A DNA stretch of 64,000 nucleotides from Gordonia polyisoprenivorans (lineage in GTDB: Bacteria; Actinomycetota; Actinomycetes; Mycobacteriales; Mycobacteriaceae). Positions 39,511 to 49,518 of this stretch are shown here, in pieces. The number at the start of each line of letters is the position of its first letter. The stretch's first letter is position 1. The translations under genes and the position numbers were made by a program. Where the stretch lies: contig NZ_CP072203.1 of NCBI RefSeq assembly GCF_017654315.1, positions 3,038,001-3,102,000 on the forward strand, read 5' to 3'. The notes under the pieces are model-generated. The model saw nothing but the letters and a program-made list of their open reading frames with translations, was not told the origin of the DNA and did no database searches.

Positions 39511-42500
39511 GTGACCGACAATGGGTCACCGGCTGACGCGAACGCTGCGTCGGATCCGGTGGAAGAATTTCCCAGCAAGCTTCGTGTGCACGCACTCGCC
39601 CGAGTGCTCGGCCTGACCAGTCGTCAGGTGCTTGCGCACCTCGCCGAGTTGGGCTGGCACACCCGTAGCCCGCAATCGAGCGTCGAGCGGGAGATGGCAC
39701 AGGCGGTTGCGCAGCGTGTGCGGGAGAGCGAGCCGCCCGCCGACGACGCGGTCGCGGACGCGCCGCAGGGACAGACGCCGACGGCCGACACCGCCGGGGT
39801 CGAGACACCAGCGGTCGAGACCTCCCACGCGGAGCCGACTGTCGCCGCGGCGGAGGAGCCGACGGAGCAGGTGGCGGCGCCCGAGACCGCCGTATCAGAG
39901 ACCGCCGTGCCCGAGTCTCTTGTTGCAGACACCCCCGCCGAAGAGACACCAGCAGACAACGCGGCGACGTCGGAAGTGCCCGACACCGCTGCGATCGACA
40001 CTGCTGCGCCCGAGCTCACCACTGCGCCCGAATCGGCCGATGACGCCCCGGCGCCACCGCGGTCGGACGTGCCGATGCTGTTCTCCTCGGCCGACGTCGA
40101 CAGTCATGCGCCCGTCCAGGCGACCGGTGAGGTCGCGGCGGGGCCCTTGTTCCTGCAGCCGGACACATCGACCCCCGCGCCGTCCCGATCGGCGCGCACC
40201 TCGAGCCCCGAATCGACGAAGGCCGGATCGACGAAGACCGAGTCGGCGAAGACCGAATCGACGACCCGCGACGACACCGCCGCGGACATCGACGATCAGT
40301 CCGACGACGACGGTTCCGAGGACGATCAGTCGGGTGAGGGCGGGCGCAACCGCAGGCGTCGGCGTGGCCGGCGTGGTCGTGGTCGCGGTCGTGGCGATCA
40401 AGGCGACCGTGCGGACTCGTCGGACGACTCCGGCTCGCACGACGATGATTCCGATTCCACCGATGTCTCGTCGCGCGACGAGGACTCCTCGGGGTCGTCG
40501 GACGACTCCGGATCGAACGGCAAGTCGTCCACCGACAAGCAGCAATCGGGATCGGGCAAGAAATCCGGAAAGAAGTCCGGCAAGAAGGACGGCGACGCGA
40601 AAGCCGACGGGTCCGATGGCGACGGGTCCGGAGCCGACCGAGCAGGATCCGACAAGGCCGGAGCCGACAAGAAGCGCAGGGGTGAGGACACCGCCGCCGG
40701 TGACGACACGGCGGAGTCCGCGGAGGACGCCGATACCGATGACGAGTCCGATGATGGCGATGACTCCTCGGTACCGACCTCCAAGCGGCGTCGGCGTCGG
40801 CGTCGGCGCAAGGGCGGCGGCGAGGCCGAGGATGTGGCGGCCGACGACCCCCCGAACACCGTGGTGCACGAGCGCGAACCGCGCAGCAAGCGGGTACGCG
40901 ACGAGGTGCAGGGCATCTCCGGCTCGACCCGGCTCGAGGCCAAACGTCAGCGACGCCGCGACGGCCGTGACGCCGGTCGTCGTCGGCCGCCGATCTTGAG
41001 CGAGTCGGAGTTCCTCGCGCGCCGCGAGGCCGTCGAGCGGGTCATGGTCGTGCGCGAGCGCAGCGCCAACAGCTCACTGCACACCACCGACTACGCCGAT
41101 CCCGCGGCCATCGAGGACTACACGCAGGTCGCGGTGCTCGAGGACGGCGTGCTCGTCGAACACTTCGTCACCACCGAGACGTCGTCGTCGATGGTCGGCA
41201 ACATCTACCTCGGGCGCGTGCAGAACGTGCTGCCCGGCATGGAGGCCGCCTTCGTCGACATCGGACGTGGTCGCAACGGTGTCCTGTACGCCGGTGAGGT
41301 CAACTGGGATGCCGCCGGTCTCGATGGCGGGTCACGCAAGATCGAGCAGGCGCTGTCGCCCGGCGACAACGTGGTCGTGCAGGTCAGCAAGGACCCGGTG
41401 GGTCACAAGGGTGCGCGTCTGACAACGCAGATCTCGCTGGCCGGACGCTATCTGGTGTATGTGCCGGGCGGTTCGTCGACCGGCATCAGCCGCAAGCTGC
41501 CCGACGTCGAGCGCAAGCGCCTCAAGCAGATCCTCGCCAAACTCGTCCCCGACGATGCGGGAGTGATCATCCGCACGGCATCGGAGGGTGTCAGCGCCGA
41601 CGATCTCGCCGCCGACATCGAACGTCTCGAGTCCAAGTGGAAGGCGATCGAATCCGCGGTCTCCGACGCGAAGTCCGACGGCAAGAAGGGCAACGGCTCG
41701 CAGAATCCGCGGGCCCTGTACGAGGAGCCCGACCTGCTGGTGCGGGTCGTCCGTGACCTGTTCAACGAGGACTTCCGCAAGCTCGTCATCGAGGGTGACA
41801 AGGCGTGGAACCTCGTGGAGGGCTACGTCAGCTCGGTGGCGCCCGACCTACTCGAGCGGGTCGAGAAGTTCGAGCGTTCGCACGCCGATGCACCCGATTC
41901 CTTCGTGGTGCACCGCATCGACGAGCAACTCGCCAAGGCGCTCGACCGCAAGGTCTGGCTGCCCTCGGGCGGCACGCTGATCATCGAGCACACCGAGGCG
42001 ATGACGGTCGTCGACGTCAACACCGGCAAGTTCACCGGTGCCGGCGGCAACCTCGAGGAGACGGTGACCCGTAACAACCTCGAGGCCGCCGAGGAGATCG
42101 TGCGGCAGATGCGGCTGCGCGACATCGGCGGCATGATCATCGTCGACTTCATCGACATGGTCCTCGAATCCAACCGAGATCTGGTGCTGCGCCGACTCAC
42201 CGAGGCACTGGCCCGTGACCGCACCCGCCATCAGGTCTCCGAGGTGACCTCGCTCGGCCTGGTGCAGATGACCCGTAAACGGCTGGGAACCGGTCTGCTG
42301 GAAGCGTTTTCAACCACGTGCACCACGTGTAGCGGCCGTGGCGTGATCGTCCACTCCGCGCCGGTGGAGGTCCGGACCGACGACGCGGGCCGCGCCGACG
42401 CCGGGTCGAAGAAGTCTCGTCGCGGCAAGCGCAAGACCGAGCAGCCCGCCGAGCAACAGAAACCCGCCCACAATCCGGCCGAACACCCGATGTTCCGGGC

Positions 42501-43014
42501 GATGGCGGCGCACGCCCACGACGGCGACGAGGATCACGACGGTCACGTGGACCATGCGGATCATGACGGTCATGAGGCCGGGGGGCATGAGCACGACGGT
42601 CATGAGGCTGCGGTGAGCGCTCGACAGGCGCCGCAGAACACGTCGGAGAACACCGACGCTGCGGAATCGCAGGGAACCGGCACCACCGCAACCGACACCG
42701 AGACGCCGGAGACCGGCTCGTCGGCCGACGCCACCGAACACGCGTCGTCCAATGGCGAGGTCACCTCGGCGAGCGGACCCGAGAGCGCGGCGCAACCCGC
42801 GCCGGCCCGTCGGGGCAGGCGACGCGCCGCACGTCGCGCCGCTTCGCCGACGACGACGTCGGAGGTGACGGCGATGGTCGTCGCCGACGCTCCTGCCAAG
42901 CCCCTGACCACGTCCGGCCCGACCACCGAAACGACCGAGACCGCTGTCGCGGTCCGGCAGCGGCCGCGGCGCCGGGCTGCCGGGCGTCCGGCCGGTCCGC
43001 CCGCCGACGAGTAG
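39511..43014 (+). CDS. rne: Ribonuclease E/G
   Basis: This endonuclease processes rRNA and starts mRNA decay. From GTG 39511 (gaggag 7 bases upstream) it has 1,167 residues; GTG 39466 is an alternative. The order is: an IF2-N-like helix set (LRVHALARVLGLTSRQVLAH); a long acidic/basic disordered region (about 60-480) with repeats such as STKTE; the S1 domain; catalytic Asp near 835 (VVDVNTGKFTG) and 877 (IIVDFIDM); the zinc-link CTTC near 936; and a disordered tail. The tail contains a His/Asp-rich tract at about 1001-1034. This matches Mtb Rne, with disordered segments on both sides of the core. Confidence 0.95.
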   Translation: MTDNGSPADANAASDPVEEFPSKLRVHALARVLGLTSRQVLAHLAELGWHTRSPQSSVEREMAQAVAQRVRESEPPADDAVADAPQGQTPTADTAGVETPAVETSHAEPTVAAAEEPTEQVAAPETAVSETAVPESLVADTPAEETPADNAATSEVPDTAAIDTAAPELTTAPESADDAPAPPRSDVPMLFSSADVDSHAPVQATGEVAAGPLFLQPDTSTPAPSRSARTSSPESTKAGSTKTESAKTESTTRDDTAADIDDQSDDDGSEDDQSGEGGRNRRRRRGRRGRGRGRGDQGDRADSSDDSGSHDDDSDSTDVSSRDEDSSGSSDDSGSNGKSSTDKQQSGSGKKSGKKSGKKDGDAKADGSDGDGSGADRAGSDKAGADKKRRGEDTAAGDDTAESAEDADTDDESDDGDDSSVPTSKRRRRRRRRKGGGEAEDVAADDPPNTVVHEREPRSKRVRDEVQGISGSTRLEAKRQRRRDGRDAGRRRPPILSESEFLARREAVERVMVVRERSANSSLHTTDYADPAAIEDYTQVAVLEDGVLVEHFVTTETSSSMVGNIYLGRVQNVLPGMEAAFVDIGRGRNGVLYAGEVNWDAAGLDGGSRKIEQALSPGDNVVVQVSKDPVGHKGARLTTQISLAGRYLVYVPGGSSTGISRKLPDVERKRLKQILAKLVPDDAGVIIRTASEGVSADDLAADIERLESKWKAIESAVSDAKSDGKKGNGSQNPRALYEEPDLLVRVVRDLFNEDFRKLVIEGDKAWNLVEGYVSSVAPDLLERVEKFERSHADAPDSFVVHRIDEQLAKALDRKVWLPSGGTLIIEHTEAMTVVDVNTGKFTGAGGNLEETVTRNNLEAAEEIVRQMRLRDIGGMIIVDFIDMVLESNRDLVLRRLTEALARDRTRHQVSEVTSLGLVQMTRKRLGTGLLEAFSTTCTTCSGRGVIVHSAPVEVRTDDAGRADAGSKKSRRGKRKTEQPAEQQKPAHNPAEHPMFRAMAAHAHDGDEDHDGHVDHADHDGHEAGGHEHDGHEAAVSARQAPQNTSENTDAAESQGTGTTATDTETPETGSSADATEHASSNGEVTSASGPESAAQPAPARRGRRRAARRAASPTTTSEVTAMVVADAPAKPLTTSGPTTETTETAVAVRQRPRRRAAGRPAGPPADE

Positions 43015-43051
43015 GCACGGAAGCGGGATGGCGGACCCCGGTGAGGCGAGT

Positions 43052-43081
43052 TTGACCTGACCGGACCGGCTCCCGTAACCT
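43052..43081 (+). promoter_or_regulatory. Promoter of the rplU-rpmA operon
   Basis: TTGACC at 43052-43057, an 18-base spacer and TAACCT at 43076-43081 fit a housekeeping promoter. A start near 43088 would give rplU a leader of about 230 nt. Confidence 0.6.
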
Positions 43082-43123
43082 TGATTGGTCGCCTCTGGCG
43101 GAGGGTTCGAGCTGTGCCGAGTC

Positions 43124-43196
43124 CCGAAGGGATCACTGTTCCCGGCGGGTCACACCGGCCGGGAACTCCCTCCACGGCAGGCCCTTCGGAGTGATC
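43124..43196 (+). promoter_or_regulatory. Structured rplU leader with two mutually exclusive helices
   Basis: Helix B pairs CCGAAGGG (43124-43131) with CCCTTCGG (43182-43189). Helix A pairs GATCACT (43131-43137) with AGTGATC (43190-43196). Both enclose hairpin C, GTTCCCGGC (43138-43146) with GCCGGGAAC (43158-43166). A and B cross, so they form either a pseudoknot or alternative states. The position, between a good promoter and two ribosomal protein genes, suggests an autoregulatory leader. Confidence 0.55.
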
Positions 43197-43316
43197 TGAT
43201 GCAACCCCGGTGTAGCCGCTGGGTTTCGCACGGCCCACACCGGATGTACACACCCACACACCCGTGGACGCACCTGCGTGACACGGCCCGAGATGATGAA
43301 CAAGAGGACAGCTTCG

Positions 43317-43628
43317 ATGGCAACGTACGCGATCGTCAAGACCGGCGGTAAGCAGTACAAGGTCGCTCAGGGCGACATTGTGAAGGTCGAGAAGATCGAC
43401 AGCGCGCCGGGCACCACCGTGAACCTGCCGGTGGCGCTGGTCGTCGACGGCTCCGAGCTCACCACCGACGCCGACAAGCTCGCGAAGATCTCGGTCACCG
43501 GTGAGATCGTCGAGCACGTCAAGGGCCCGAAGATCCGCATCCACAAGTTCAAGAACAAGACCGGCTACCACAAGCGCCAGGGTCACCGTCAGAAGCTGAC
43601 GGTCCTCAAGGTCACCGGTATCAAGTAA
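43317..43628 (+). CDS. rplU: 50S ribosomal protein L21
   Basis: This 103-residue ribosomal protein starts [16 protein letters not shown], the L21 signature, and ends with the conserved basic segment [19 protein letters not shown]. The ATG at 43317 follows agagga; in-frame codons upstream would add 13 residues foreign to the family. It lies 35 bp before rpmA and 302 bp after rne, with its own promoter. Confidence 0.97.
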   Translation: MATYAIVKTGGKQYKVAQGDIVKVEKIDSAPGTTVNLPVALVVDGSELTTDADKLAKISVTGEIVEHVKGPKIRIHKFKNKTGYHKRQGHRQKLTVLKVTGIK

Positions 43629-43663
43629 TTCTCGACTCAGCGCTACCCCAGGAGGACTGACAC

Positions 43664-43927
43664 ATGGCACACAAGAAGGGCGCGTCCAGCTCGCGCAACG
43701 GTCGCGATTCGAACGCCCAGCGGCTCGGCGTCAAGCGCTTCGGCGGCCAGCAGGTCAGCGCCGGCGAGATCCTGATCCGCCAGCGCGGCACCAAGTTCCA
43801 CCCCGGCGTCAACGTCGGCCGTGGCGGCGACGACACCCTGTTCGCGCTTGCGGCGGGTGCGGTCGAGTTCGGTACCAAGCGTGGCCGCAAGACCGTGAAC
43901 ATCGTTCCGGAGACCGCTCAGGCCTGA
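43664..43927 (+). CDS. rpmA: 50S ribosomal protein L27
   Basis: This 87-residue protein starts [20 protein letters not shown], typical of L27, whose N-terminal tail reaches the peptidyl transferase centre. [20 protein letters not shown] is also diagnostic. The ATG has ggaggactgac upstream. There is no N-terminal extension to be cleaved, unlike Firmicutes L27. A terminator follows at 43965. Confidence 0.97.
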   Translation: MAHKKGASSSRNGRDSNAQRLGVKRFGGQQVSAGEILIRQRGTKFHPGVNVGRGGDDTLFALAAGAVEFGTKRGRKTVNIVPETAQA

Positions 43928-43964
43928 CCCGAGCGGTTCGCGAGAACCACCAGAGCTCTTCGAC

Positions 43965-44009
43965 AGGGCGGGCAGGGGCATCATGCACCCGGCCCGCCCT
44001 TGTTGTTTG
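43965..44009 (+). terminator. Terminator after rpmA
   Basis: A 9-bp stem AGGGCGGGC / GCCCGCCCT with an 18-base loop is followed by TGTTGTTT. It starts 38 bp after the rpmA stop. Confidence 0.7.
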
Positions 44010-44119
44010 GCACAGTTGTTCTCACCACCTGGTTCTCACGGTTGGTTGTTGCGTAGTCGTTTGGTTGTTGTTGTCACCGGGTGTCGACCCCTCGTCGCGC
44101 CCGAAAAGGAAGGAACGTC

Positions 44120-45580
44120 ATGTCGCGGTTCGTCGACCGGGTGACCATCCACGTCGCCGCCGGTAACGGCGGCCACGGCTGCTCCTCGGTGCACCGGGAG
44201 AAGTTCAAGCCGCTCGGCGGCCCCGATGGTGGCGACGGCGGAAACGGCGGCTCGGTGCGCCTGGTCGTCGACCCCCAGGTCCACACCCTGCTGGATTTCC
44301 ATTTCCGTCCGCATGCCAAGGCGGGCAACGGGAAACCGGGGATGGGGGACAACCGCGACGGCGCGAACGGCGAGGACCTCGTGCTCGCCGTTCCCGACGG
44401 CACCGTCGTCCTCGATGCGGCGGGCACCATCCTCGCCGACCTCGTCGGGGCGGGCACCACCTTCGACGCCGCGCAGGGCGGTCGTGGCGGACTCGGCAAC
44501 GCCGCCCTGGCCTCCCGGGCGCGCAAGGCGCCCGGGTTCGCGCTGCTCGGCGAGGAGGGTCAACACCGAGACCTGGTACTGGAGCTCAAGTCGGTCGCCG
44601 ACGTCGGGCTGGTCGGGTTCCCGTCCGCGGGCAAATCGTCACTGGTGTCGGTACTCTCGGCCGCCAAACCGAAGATCGCCGATTACCCGTTCACCACGCT
44701 GCAGCCCAATCTGGGTGTGGTGCAGGCCGCCGGTGACGTGTTCACCATCGCCGACGTCCCCGGTCTGATCCCCGGCGCCTCCACCGGACGCGGTCTGGGT
44801 CTGGACTTCCTGCGTCATCTCGAGCGGTGTGCGGTCCTCGCGCATGTGGTCGACTGCGCCACCCTCGAACCCGGGCGTGACCCGGTGTCCGACATCGACG
44901 CCCTCGAAGCCGAACTCGCCGCATACCAGCCGGCCCTCGACACCGACCATGGGCTCGGTGACCTCGCTGAGCGCCCGCGGGTGGTCATCCTGAACAAGAT
45001 CGACGTCCCCGATGCCGCAGATCTCGCCGATCTCGTCGAACCCGAACTGGCACAGCGCGGTTGGCCGGTGTACCGCATCTCCGCCGTCACCCACCAAGGT
45101 CTTCGTGAGTTGACCAACGCGCTCGCGCGCATGGTCGCGCAATATCGCGAAGCCCATCCCAAGCCCGCCGCCCGCCGAACGGTCATCCGCCCCAAGGCGA
45201 TCGACGAGGCACAGTTCGCGGTGACGCCGGACCCGGCGATCGACGGTGGATTCGTCGTCACCGGTGCTCGTCCGGAACGCTGGATCGCGCAGACACAGTT
45301 CGACAACGACGAGGCCGTCGGCTATCTCGCCGATCGCCTCAACCGCCTCGGCGTCGAGGACGAGCTGATGCGTCTCGGTGCGAGGCCCGGAGCGCCGGTC
45401 ACCATCGGCGACATGACCTTCGACTGGGAGCCGACCACCCCGATGGGCGATGACGTCCCGATCACCGGGCGCGGCACCGACATTCGGCTCGATCGATCCG
45501 ACCGGATGGGTGCGGCCGAACGCAAGCAGGCACGACGGGTGCGCCGCGGTCTGGTCGACGACACGGAGGCCGACGAGTAA
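44120..45580 (+). CDS. obg: GTPase Obg (CgtA)
   Basis: This ribosome-associated GTPase acts in 50S assembly and stress control. It has 486 residues: a Gly-rich Obg fold ([20 protein letters not shown]), a G domain from about residue 160 with G1 [10 protein letters not shown]3 DVPGLIPGA and G4 NKID, and a C-terminal OCT domain followed by a charged tail. The ATG at 44120 has aaggaagga upstream. Its stop overlaps the proB start (TAATG). A GTT-rich leader precedes it. Confidence 0.96.
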   Translation: MSRFVDRVTIHVAAGNGGHGCSSVHREKFKPLGGPDGGDGGNGGSVRLVVDPQVHTLLDFHFRPHAKAGNGKPGMGDNRDGANGEDLVLAVPDGTVVLDAAGTILADLVGAGTTFDAAQGGRGGLGNAALASRARKAPGFALLGEEGQHRDLVLELKSVADVGLVGFPSAGKSSLVSVLSAAKPKIADYPFTTLQPNLGVVQAAGDVFTIADVPGLIPGASTGRGLGLDFLRHLERCAVLAHVVDCATLEPGRDPVSDIDALEAELAAYQPALDTDHGLGDLAERPRVVILNKIDVPDAADLADLVEPELAQRGWPVYRISAVTHQGLRELTNALARMVAQYREAHPKPAARRTVIRPKAIDEAQFAVTPDPAIDGGFVVTGARPERWIAQTQFDNDEAVGYLADRLNRLGVEDELMRLGARPGAPVTIGDMTFDWEPTTPMGDDVPITGRGTDIRLDRSDRMGAAERKQARRVRRGLVDDTEADE

Positions 45581-46695
45581 TGAGCGACGTGCGTGAACGG
45601 ATTGCCCACGCGCGCAGCATCGTCGTCAAGATCGGGTCGTCGGCGCTGACCGACCTCGGTACCGGTCTCGACATGACTCGGCTCGACCGGCTCACCGACG
45701 CACTCGAAGCACGTATGCGGGCCGGGTCGGACGTGATCGTGGTGTCGTCGGGAGCGATCGGTGCGGGCATCGCCCCGCTGGGACTCAAGAAGCGTCCCAC
45801 CGACCTCGCGACCAAACAGGCTGCGGCAAGTGTCGGACAGCTTGCGCTGGCACACGCGTGGGGTACGAGTTTCGCCCGATACGGGCGGACCGTCGGACAG
45901 GTGCTCCTGACCGCCGACGACATCTCCAACCGTGCCCATCATGCCAACGCGCAACGCACGCTGGACCGGCTGCGCTCCCTGGGGGCGGTCGGTGTCGTCA
46001 ACGAGAACGACACGGTGGCCACCAACGAGATCCGGTTCGGCGACAACGATCGGCTCGCGGCGCTGGTGGCACACCTCGCCGGTGCCGACGCGCTGGTGCT
46101 GCTCTCGGATGTGGACGGTCTGTACGACGGGGATCCCCGCAAGCCGGGACCGGACGGCCGTGTCGCACAATTTCTTTCAGAGGTCAACGGGCCCGAGGAT
46201 CTCGACGGTGTGATCGCCGGTTCCGGTGGGGCACTGGGTACCGGTGGGATGGCGTCCAAGCTGGCCGCGGCTCGTCTGGCCGCCGATGGCGGGGTGCCGG
46301 TACTCCTCGCGGCCGCCGCCGAGGCCGCGCAGGCGTTGGGGTCGGCGTCGGTGGGCACGGTCTTCGCCGCACGCCCCGACCGGCTGTCGTCGCGGCGTTT
46401 CTGGGTGCGCCACGCCGCCGATGCGCGCGGACAGATCGCCATCGACGACGGCGCGGTCGCCGCGGTGGTGCAGCGCAGGCGCTCACTGCTGGCAGCCGGG
46501 GTGATCGGGGTGCGCGGCGGGTTCTCCGAGGGCGATGTCGTCGAACTGGTCGATGCGGCAGGTTCCGTGCATGCACGGGGGGTCTCGTCCTACGCGGCCG
46601 ACGACGTCGCCCGGATGGTGGGTCGCTCGACCTCGGAACTACCGGAACAGTTGCAGCGCCCGGTGATCCACGCCGACGACCTCGTCCCCGTCTGA
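45580..46695 (+). CDS. proB: Glutamate 5-kinase with PUA domain
   Basis: ProB phosphorylates glutamate in the first step of proline synthesis. It has 371 residues: an amino acid kinase domain ([42 protein letters not shown]) and a C-terminal PUA domain from about residue 285. The start overlaps obg by one base. The last 57 bp overlap the 3' end of the convergent sir2 gene. proA is not next to it in this window. Confidence 0.95.
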   Translation: MSDVRERIAHARSIVVKIGSSALTDLGTGLDMTRLDRLTDALEARMRAGSDVIVVSSGAIGAGIAPLGLKKRPTDLATKQAAASVGQLALAHAWGTSFARYGRTVGQVLLTADDISNRAHHANAQRTLDRLRSLGAVGVVNENDTVATNEIRFGDNDRLAALVAHLAGADALVLLSDVDGLYDGDPRKPGPDGRVAQFLSEVNGPEDLDGVIAGSGGALGTGGMASKLAAARLAADGGVPVLLAAAAEAAQALGSASVGTVFAARPDRLSSRRFWVRHAADARGQIAIDDGAVAAVVQRRRSLLAAGVIGVRGGFSEGDVVELVDAAGSVHARGVSSYAADDVARMVGRSTSELPEQLQRPVIHADDLVPV

Positions 46696-47628
46696 GGGCT
46701 CGGTAAGCCGCTCTGCCCGTCCCCGGTCTGTTCGTGCCCGGTCTGCTCGTTCCGACTGTGCGAGGGCGGGTAGGACGACACCGCAGAGGTGGTCGATCTT
46801 CAGATTGGCGAGGTCGTCCGCGCGGGTGGCACCGCGATTGACCACCACCAGCGTCTTGGAGGTGCGGTGGGCGTACCGCGCGAACCGGAGTCCGCTCATC
46901 ACGGTCAGCGACGATCCGGCGACGAGTAGCGCATCGCTCTCGTCGATCATCGCGAACGATTGTGCGACAAGATCTTTGGAAGCGTTCTCGCCGAAGTAGA
47001 CGATGTCGGGTTTGAGGATGCCGCCGCATCGCGGGCAGGGTGCGACAACGAAATCGGCGGTGTCCTCCAGTGCGGCGTCGGCGTCGGGGGCCACCTCGAT
47101 CGCACCACGGCCGGACACCCGGGCCGCGAAGCCGGGATTGAGATCCTCGAGCATCTCCGCGAGCCGGTGACGCGACAGGATCGCCGCGCAATCCAGGCAG
47201 CGCACCCGCCCGTAACAGCCGTGCAACTCGATCACCCGTCGGGTTCGTGCCTTGGTGTGCAGCATGTCGACGTTCTGGGTGATCACACCGGTCAGGCGTC
47301 CCTGGCGTCCGAGCTCGGCGAGTGCATGATGGCCGGCATTGGGTGTCGCGGCGTCCATGTGACGCCAGCCGAGGTGATTCCGTGCCCAATAGTGGCGGCG
47401 GAATTCCGGGGAGGACAAGAACATCTGCACGGTCATCGGTGTGCGGGCCGGCGCACCGGGACTGCGGTAGTCGGGGATACCGGAGTCGGTGGAGATGCCC
47501 GCGCCGGTCAGGGCGGTGATCCGGGCCCCGTCGAGCAGTGCCGAGAGTCGATCGAGGGCGACGTCGAGGCGCTCCTCGAGCGGGGTCGGTTCGGCGGGGG
47601 TCCAGCCGATCTGCAGACGGGTACGCAC
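46639..47628 (-). CDS. Sir2-family NAD-dependent protein deacylase
   Basis: Sirtuins remove acyl groups from lysines using NAD. This 329-residue protein has [28 protein letters not shown], the catalytic His in IELHGCYG, and the zinc site CLDC plus CPRCGG. It is of the class II/III bacterial type. The GTG at 47628 has ggatgag directly upstream, which is close for a ribosome binding site, so the start is not certain. The charged C-terminal tail of about 40 residues overlaps proB on the other strand. It is 51 bp downstream of ectC. Confidence 0.9.
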   Translation of the reverse strand: MRTRLQIGWTPAEPTPLEERLDVALDRLSALLDGARITALTGAGISTDSGIPDYRSPGAPARTPMTVQMFLSSPEFRRHYWARNHLGWRHMDAATPNAGHHALAELGRQGRLTGVITQNVDMLHTKARTRRVIELHGCYGRVRCLDCAAILSRHRLAEMLEDLNPGFAARVSGRGAIEVAPDADAALEDTADFVVAPCPRCGGILKPDIVYFGENASKDLVAQSFAMIDESDALLVAGSSLTVMSGLRFARYAHRTSKTLVVVNRGATRADDLANLKIDHLCGVVLPALAQSERADRARTDRGRAERLTEPSDGDEVVGVDHRALQLFR

Positions 47629-47679
47629 CTCATCCAGGATAGGGCCACCACTCGTGGACGACCCGTGACGGCCGGCGTG

Positions 47680-48114
47680 TCAGACGTCGGCGGTCTCGGC
47701 GTGCTTGCCGGATGGCTGTTCGGGCACGGTGACCAGCGGATAGACACCGTCGGCGTCGTGGACCTCGGTGCCGACCACGGGCGGATTGAACACGCACAGC
47801 ATGCGCATCTGCGTCTCCGCGGTGACGGTGTGCCGCTCGTGACCGTTGAGCAGATACATCGTGCCCGGCGCCAGGGGGTAGGTCTGGCCGGTCTCCCGGT
47901 CGAGCAGGGTGCCGGTGCCCTCGACGAGCCACACGGCCTCGATGTGGTTGGCGTAGTGGAACTCGTTGACACTGCCGGCGTTGATGGTGGTCTCGTGAAA
48001 CGAGAACCCGACCCGGTCGCCGCCGAGCACGATGCGCTTGGACACCCAATTGCCCTTGGGGTCGGCGACGTCTCGGTCGGTTCCGGTGATCTCGTCTGTG
48101 GTGCGGACGATCAT
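47680..48114 (-). CDS. ectC: L-ectoine synthase
   Basis: EctC cyclises N-gamma-acetyl-diaminobutyrate to ectoine. It has 144 residues in a cupin fold: FSFHETTINAGSVNEFHYAN, EAVWLVEGTG, and LNGHERHTV with metal-binding residues. The ATG overlaps the ectB stop (ATGA), so the two are coupled. No ectD hydroxylase gene follows; the next gene is sir2, so 5-hydroxyectoine synthesis is not encoded here. Confidence 0.96.
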   Translation of the reverse strand: MIVRTTDEITGTDRDVADPKGNWVSKRIVLGGDRVGFSFHETTINAGSVNEFHYANHIEAVWLVEGTGTLLDRETGQTYPLAPGTMYLLNGHERHTVTAETQMRMLCVFNPPVVGTEVHDADGVYPLVTVPEQPSGKHAETADV

Positions 48115-49394
48115 GCGAGCACCTCCTCGGTGGCATCGGCGAGGATTCCCAACCCGTGGTCGAGATCCTCGGTGGAAATGGTCAGCGGCGGAAGGAGTTT
48201 GACGACCTCGTCGGACGGGCCCGAGGTCTCGGCGAGCAGACCGGCGCCGAAGGCGGCGGCGCACACCTTGCCGGCGTCGGCGGGCTCGGCGAACACCAGG
48301 CCGCGCGCCATGCCGCGGCCGCGGGTCGACACACCCTCGTGACGGGCGGCCAGCGTGGAGAGGACCTCGTTGATCTGGCGGCCCTTCATGTGGACGTCGC
48401 GGGAGAGCGAATCGTCGGACCAGTAGTGCTCGATGGTCTTGGCCGCGGTGACGAACGCGGGATTGTTGCCGCGGAAGGTGCCGTTGTGCTCGCCCGGCGA
48501 CCACACGTCGAGGTCGCGGCGGATGAGCACGAGTGCCAGCGGCAACCCGTATCCACTGATCGACTTGGACAGCGTGACGATGTCGGGCTTGATCCCGGCC
48601 TCCTCGAAGGAGAAGAACTCACCGGTGCGGCCGCAACCCATCTGCACGTCGTCGACGATCAGCAGGATGTCGCGTCGCCGGCAGAGCTCGGAGAGCGCAC
48701 GCAACCATTCCGCACGCGCAACGTTGACACCGCCCTCGCCCTGCACGGTCTCGACGATGACCGCCGCGGGCAGGTTGAGTCCGCTGCCGGAGTCGTCGAG
48801 CACGCGCTCGAACCAGCTGAAGTCCTCGACGGCCCCGCCGAGGTAGTTGTCGAACGGCATCGGGGTCGCGTGCACGAGCGGGATTCCCGCGCCGGCGCGC
48901 TTCATCGAGTTGCCGGTCACCGACAGCGAGCCGAGGGTCATGCCGTGGAAGGCGTTGGTGAAACTCACGATCGATTCACGGCCGGTGACCTTGCGGGCCA
49001 GCTTCAGTGCCGACTCGACGGCGTTGGTGCCGGTCGGTCCGGGGAACTGGATCTTGTAGTCCAGATCACGCGGCGCGAGGATCTTGGAGGTGAACTCCTC
49101 GATCAGCCGACCCTTGGCCTCGGTGGCCATGTCGAGGCCGTGGGTGATGCCGTCGGACTCGATGTATTCGAGCAACGCGGATTTGAGGACCGGATTGTTG
49201 TGGCCGTAGTTGAGCGCACCGGCCCCGGCGAAGAAGTCCAGGTAGCGATCACCGCTGGTGTCGGTCAGCCACGATCCGCGGGCCTGACCGAACACCGTCG
49301 GCCAGCTACGGCAGTAACTGCGGACCTCGGATTCGTGTTGGGTGAAGACCGAGTCGTCGATGGAGGCCTTCTTGTCGGTGGGTTGGTCATTCAT
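48111..49394 (-). CDS. ectB: Diaminobutyrate-2-oxoglutarate transaminase
   Basis: EctB makes L-2,4-diaminobutyrate from aspartate semialdehyde using glutamate. It is a 427-residue class III PLP aminotransferase with FFAGAGALNYGHNNP, the substrate loop PGPTGTNAVESALKLAR, DDVQMGCGRTGEFF, and the PLP lysine in LSKSISGYGLP. The ATG at 49394 has ggaggaat upstream. A 226-bp gap separates it from ectA, longer than in most ect operons. Confidence 0.96.
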   Translation of the reverse strand: MNDQPTDKKASIDDSVFTQHESEVRSYCRSWPTVFGQARGSWLTDTSGDRYLDFFAGAGALNYGHNNPVLKSALLEYIESDGITHGLDMATEAKGRLIEEFTSKILAPRDLDYKIQFPGPTGTNAVESALKLARKVTGRESIVSFTNAFHGMTLGSLSVTGNSMKRAGAGIPLVHATPMPFDNYLGGAVEDFSWFERVLDDSGSGLNLPAAVIVETVQGEGGVNVARAEWLRALSELCRRRDILLIVDDVQMGCGRTGEFFSFEEAGIKPDIVTLSKSISGYGLPLALVLIRRDLDVWSPGEHNGTFRGNNPAFVTAAKTIEHYWSDDSLSRDVHMKGRQINEVLSTLAARHEGVSTRGRGMARGLVFAEPADAGKVCAAAFGAGLLAETSGPSDEVVKLLPPLTISTEDLDHGLGILADATEEVLA

Positions 49395-49484
49395 GGTTAT
49401 TCCTCCAATGTGGGAAATCTGTGGGGCCGCCGATCCGTCGACGCGCCGGTGCCGCGGGAGCGCACCACGGTGCGGCGAGTGAAG

Positions 49485-49518
49485 CGCTGTTGCACGCGAT
49501 TGTCGCTGTGCAACAGCG
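49485..49518. repeat. Inverted repeat in the ectA-ectB gap
   Basis: CGCTGTTGCA (49485-49494) and TGCAACAGCG (49509-49518) are perfect complements separated by 14 bases. It lies about 100 bp after ectA and about 90 bp before ectB, and could be an intercistronic hairpin or a regulator site. Confidence 0.6.

Noticed and set aside
39132..39536. Protein-coding frame in the rne leader
   Set aside because: It has no recognisable sequence, crosses perfect hairpins and overlaps the supported rne start.
43124..43196. Classical H-type pseudoknot in the rplU leader
   Set aside because: There are no linker bases between the two helices on either side, which makes simultaneous formation sterically unlikely; alternative structures fit better.
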